From positions 1,359,193 to 1,423,192 of the forward strand of contig NZ_AP018316.1 in NCBI RefSeq assembly GCF_002368115.1: DNA of 64,000 nt. The letters are read 5' to 3'. The notes beneath the pieces were generated by a model that saw only the letters and a list, made by a program, of their open reading frames with translations, did not search any database and was not told where the DNA came from. Of this stretch, positions 61,164 to 64,000 are shown one piece after another. The translations under genes and the position numbers were made by a program. Numbering within the stretch: position 1 is the first letter of the stretch; every line of letters begins with the position of its first letter. The stretch is from Dolichospermum compactum NIES-806. GTDB lineage: Bacteria; Cyanobacteriota; Cyanobacteriia; Cyanobacteriales; Nostocaceae.

Positions 61164-63353
61164 ATGCTTCAGTACCCAGACCTAGAAAAATATTTAAAAC
61201 ATCATTTTGGTTATGATCAATTTCGCCCTGGACAACGGCAAATTATCGAAGATGCGTTAGAAAATCGTGATTTAATGGTAGTCATGCCCACAGGTGGGGG
61301 TAAATCTCTATGCTTTCAATTACCGGCACTTTTGAAACCCGGTTTAACAGTGGTAGTCTCACCCTTGATAGCTTTAATGCAAGATCAAGTAGAAGCGCTG
61401 CGAACTAATAACATTTCTGCCACATTTCTCAATAGTAGTCTCAACGCCTATAAAGTTCGCTCCCGTGAAGAAGCGATCATGAATGGTAAAATAAAATTAC
61501 TTTATGTCGCCCCAGAACGCCTTGTTAGTGACCGATTTCTCCCCCTTTTAGATGTAGTTAAAGAAAAAGTCGGGATTTCCACCTTTGCTATTGATGAAGC
61601 CCATTGTGTCTCTGAATGGGGGCATGATTTCCGCCCAGAATATCGGCAATTAAGATTACTCCGAAAACGTTATCCTGATGTGCCTACAGTTGCCCTCACA
61701 GCTACCGCTACAGATAGAGTCCGGGCGGATATTATTGAACAATTAGGATTAAAACAACCAAGTATTCATATTGCTAGTTTTAACCGCCAAAATCTTTATT
61801 ATGAAGTCCGGGCTAAAAGTAACCGTGCTTACGCCGAATTATTAGAAATAGTTAGAGAAAATGAAGGTTCGGGAATTATCTATTGTTTAACTCGCAAAAA
61901 AGTTGATGAAATAACTTTAAAACTCCAAAATGATAAGATTTCTGTTTTGCCTTATCATGCTGGTTTAAGTGATGATGAAAGATCAAAAAATCAAACTCGG
62001 TTTATTCGGGATGATGTGCGAGTCATGGTGGCTACTGTTGCCTTTGGCATGGGGATTAATAAACCTGATGTGCGGTTTGTAGTGCATTCTGATTTACCCC
62101 GAAATTTGGAGAGTTACTATCAAGAATCAGGACGAGCAGGTAGAGATGATGAACCTTCTAAATGTACATTATTTTTCAATTATGGTGATATTAAAACTAT
62201 AGAATGGAGTATTAATCAAAAAACCGATCCTCAAGAACAATTAATAGCTAAACAGCAACTAAGACAGGTAATTGATTATGCAGAAGGGACAGATTGTAGA
62301 CGCACAATTCAATTAAGTTATTTTGGGGAAAGATTTCCCGGCAATTGCGGAAATTGTGATAATTGTCTTTATCCCAAACCTGTTCAAGATTGGACAATTG
62401 AAGCCATGAAATTTTTATCTTGTGTGGCTAGGTGTAAAGAAAGATTTGGAATGCTGCATATTATTGATGTTTTGCGAGGTGGAAAAAATCAGAGAATTAT
62501 TGTTAATAAACATGATCAACTTTCTACCTATGGAATTGGCAAAGATAAAACAGTAGATGAATGGCGAATGTTATGTAGATCCTTATTACATCAAGGATTA
62601 ATAGAACAAACGGCTGATGGTTATTCAGTTTTAAAACTAAATGCTTTAAGCTGGGAAGTCATGCGAAAACAACGCACAGTTTCCATTGCTGTTCCTACAG
62701 TCAAAAAGATGACTTGGGAAGAGGGAAGTGGCAAATCCGCAGATGTGGAAGTTCTCATGCAAAAATTGCGATCGCTTCGTAAACAACTCGCAGACGAACA
62801 AGCCGTGCCACCCTACGTTATCTTCCATGATTCTACCTTAAAATTAATGGCACAAAGCCAACCCAAAACCTTAGATGAATTTGGCAATCTCTCCGGCGTT
62901 GGTAGCCATAAATTATCTCAGTATGGCGAAAGATTCTTAGCAGAAATTCAAACCTATCGTCAAGAACAAGGTTTACCAGAAAAGACAATTAATCGCGGGA
63001 ATTATTCATCCTTTCCTAACTCACCCTCAGATACAGAATTAACAACATTAGAATTATATAACCAGGGATTGAGTATTGAAGAAATCGCCCAAAAACGCAA
63101 TATCCGCCCCACTACAATTATCCGTCATCTCTCAGATTTAATTGAGAAAAAACAATCTTTAGACTTGAGTAAATTAGTCCCCCTAGAACGTCAGAAAAGA
63201 ATCTGGAACGTCTTGGAAATTGTGGGTGATATTGCCCTCACACCCATTCGAGAAAATTTAGGTGAGAGCTACAGCTTTGATGAAATTCGTTTAGTTAGAG
63301 CAAAATGGCGACGGGAAAAACAGAAATCTATTAAAGATGATATTGACTTTTAG
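61164..63353 (+). CDS. recQ: ATP-dependent DNA helicase RecQ
   Basis: 729 aa. Superfamily 2 helicase: FGYDQFRPGQRQIIEDAL (Q-like region), Walker A MPTGGGKSLCFQLPA, DEAH box AIDEAHCVSEWGHDFRP, motif VI QESGRAGRD. The zinc cluster of the RQC region shows GNCGNCDNCLYP, and an HRDC domain follows (about 525-605, FHDSTLKLMA). An extra C-terminal helix-turn-helix (IAQKRNIRPTTIIRHLSDLI) is seen in longer bacterial RecQ. It unwinds DNA in recombination and repair. Its stop overlaps the stop of a small minus-strand gene. Confidence 0.96.
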   Translation: MLQYPDLEKYLKHHFGYDQFRPGQRQIIEDALENRDLMVVMPTGGGKSLCFQLPALLKPGLTVVVSPLIALMQDQVEALRTNNISATFLNSSLNAYKVRSREEAIMNGKIKLLYVAPERLVSDRFLPLLDVVKEKVGISTFAIDEAHCVSEWGHDFRPEYRQLRLLRKRYPDVPTVALTATATDRVRADIIEQLGLKQPSIHIASFNRQNLYYEVRAKSNRAYAELLEIVRENEGSGIIYCLTRKKVDEITLKLQNDKISVLPYHAGLSDDERSKNQTRFIRDDVRVMVATVAFGMGINKPDVRFVVHSDLPRNLESYYQESGRAGRDDEPSKCTLFFNYGDIKTIEWSINQKTDPQEQLIAKQQLRQVIDYAEGTDCRRTIQLSYFGERFPGNCGNCDNCLYPKPVQDWTIEAMKFLSCVARCKERFGMLHIIDVLRGGKNQRIIVNKHDQLSTYGIGKDKTVDEWRMLCRSLLHQGLIEQTADGYSVLKLNALSWEVMRKQRTVSIAVPTVKKMTWEEGSGKSADVEVLMQKLRSLRKQLADEQAVPPYVIFHDSTLKLMAQSQPKTLDEFGNLSGVGSHKLSQYGERFLAEIQTYRQEQGLPEKTINRGNYSSFPNSPSDTELTTLELYNQGLSIEEIAQKRNIRPTTIIRHLSDLIEKKQSLDLSKLVPLERQKRIWNVLEIVGDIALTPIRENLGESYSFDEIRLVRAKWRREKQKSIKDDIDF

Positions 63354-63448
63354 TTTTTAGCCGATAAAGCCAGAGATAGCAGCTTAGGTAAAACCAAACA
63401 AATAGCCGCATTCAATAGTGTGAAAAACAGACCATCAAATAAAGTCAT
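63350..63448 (-). CDS. Small membrane peptide (32 aa)
   Basis: Codons MTLFDGLFFTLLNAAICLVL then PKLLSLALSAKN, stop TAA. A good Shine-Dalgarno (aaaggagag) sits 6 nt upstream of the ATG. One membrane helix is predicted by hydrophobicity. The pattern LLNAAICLVLPKLLS recurs in the neighbour at 63686-63922 (VINAGACLALPKLLS), so it is likely a real gene. The stop codon overlaps the recQ stop. Confidence 0.6.
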   Translation of the reverse strand: MTLFDGLFFTLLNAAICLVLPKLLSLALSAKN

Positions 63449-63685
63449 AAATAACTCTCCTTTGTAAATATTGGTGATAAACACATCTTCATTTTGCCTG
63501 ATAAACACTACATTTGAGCAACTTTGAATTTTTAAATATCTTTGATATTACATAAGTAAATTAAATAGAAATCCAGTAGGGGCGCAGGGACTACGCCCAA
63601 AGCTCAGATACAGCAGGTTGCGTAGTTAGGAGGTACAAAATCTAAATTGAAACCTATTAACAAAGCCAGTTTACTCCTGACTCCT

Positions 63686-63922
63686 TCAATTAGGAGAACA
63701 TTGATTACAAAAACGCGGACTAAATTTACAAAATTGACTACCAGTTAATGCGTAGGCTGTACAATAGGGGAAACTAGTTATTCCCATTTTGGCAGGTTGG
63801 CAATCAGATACAATGGAAAGAGGTTGAGATTGTTGAGGTTTACGAACTAAAATTATAGACAGCAGCTTGGGTAAAGCTAAACAAGCCCCAGCATTGATGA
63901 CGGTGAGCATTAATACATCCAT
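63686..63922 (-). CDS. Small membrane peptide with Cys-rich tail (78 aa)
   Basis: The ATG at 63922 gives MDVLMLTVINAGACLALPKL, LSIILVRKPQQSQPLSIVSD and a tail with six cysteines in total outside the start (SDCQPAK, PYCTAYA, QFCKFSPRFCNQCSPN). The N-terminal helix is homologous to the 32-aa peptide 240 bp downstream on the same strand. The start is preceded by gggaatt-like sequence only, so translation efficiency is uncertain. I know no named family. Confidence 0.5.
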   Translation of the reverse strand: MDVLMLTVINAGACLALPKLLSIILVRKPQQSQPLSIVSDCQPAKMGITSFPYCTAYALTGSQFCKFSPRFCNQCSPN

Positions 63923-64000
63923 CAAATCTATAGGGAATTACTCCCCGACGAAATTACATAGGAACAGGTTGGTTAGTCTTAAAATTTATGGAAATGTCAT

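Noticed and set aside
1..64000. CRISPR array suggested by regularly repeated intergenic sequences
   Set aside because: All regular arrays are contiguous heptamers without spacers; no 25-40 bp repeat with unique spacers and no cas gene were seen.

Overview
The window reads as a 64 kb chromosomal segment of a filamentous, probably Nostocales (Anabaena/Dolichospermum-like) cyanobacterium. The evidence is: AT-rich DNA with about thirty HIP1 octamers (GCGATCGC); heptanucleotide tandem repeats between genes; the cyanobacterial envelope cluster Omp85-lpxC-fabZ-lpxA-lpxB; adjacent DUF2499 and DUF3593 genes; a protein with a Mo-dependent nitrogenase C-terminal domain; and many Uma2, Rpn and DUF29 accessory families. 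No tRNA, rRNA or CRISPR array was seen.

Layout. 0-2 kb: murB (cut by the window edge), a YbaB/EbfC nucleoid protein, a low-molecular-weight phosphatase. 2.2-8.9 kb: a HIP1-free defence-type island with a Uma2 nuclease, an OLD/PtuA-like ATPase, an HNH-like partner, a truncated second Uma2, and a single-chain type IIG restriction-modification enzyme. 8.9-19 kb: dnaG; a two-component system whose kinase and regulator are separated by a wrecked IS66 and a fragment of another restriction-modification gene; a Spy-like periplasmic protein; stress proteins; two decayed Rpn nucleases; a deoxyhypusine/homospermidine synthase-like enzyme. 19.6-29.2 kb: a hydrolase, clpX-clpP-tig on the minus strand, then asd-dapA-RNase J on the plus strand, separated by about 1 kb of structured non-coding DNA. 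29-38 kb: a repeat-rich low-density zone with a transporter relic, a Mo-nitrogenase C-terminal-domain protein, a catalytically dead caspase homologue, rpmF, a truncated tnpB, aldehyde dehydrogenase and rubrerythrin. 38-54.9 kb: transaldolase-like enzyme, metH, purC, the Omp85/lipid A cluster, a solitary cytosine methyltransferase, Uma2, csaB, DUF2499/DUF3593 and hisA. 55-64 kb: accessory genes and relics (FAD enzyme relic, frameshifted DUF72, RHH-Mop protein, DUF427, HEAT-repeat protein, a gene broken by a small transposon, DUF29), then recQ and two small related membrane peptides.

How it works together. The housekeeping blocks are coherent: protein quality control (trigger factor/ClpXP), lysine and methionine supply (asd, dapA, metH), and outer-membrane biogenesis (Omp85 with the first steps of lipid A). 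Between them the DNA is dominated by small non-autonomous elements. The most distinctive is a 125-bp element present twice, each copy with a 5-bp target duplication, in which the 39-bp core is inverted relative to identical outer arms. Repeat DNA has also entered reading frames: a GC-rich palindrome inside the type IIG enzyme, and one interspersed repeat that encodes part of MetH and the C-terminus of the cytosine methyltransferase.

All family assignments come from reading motifs and general familiarity with the families; no database search was run.
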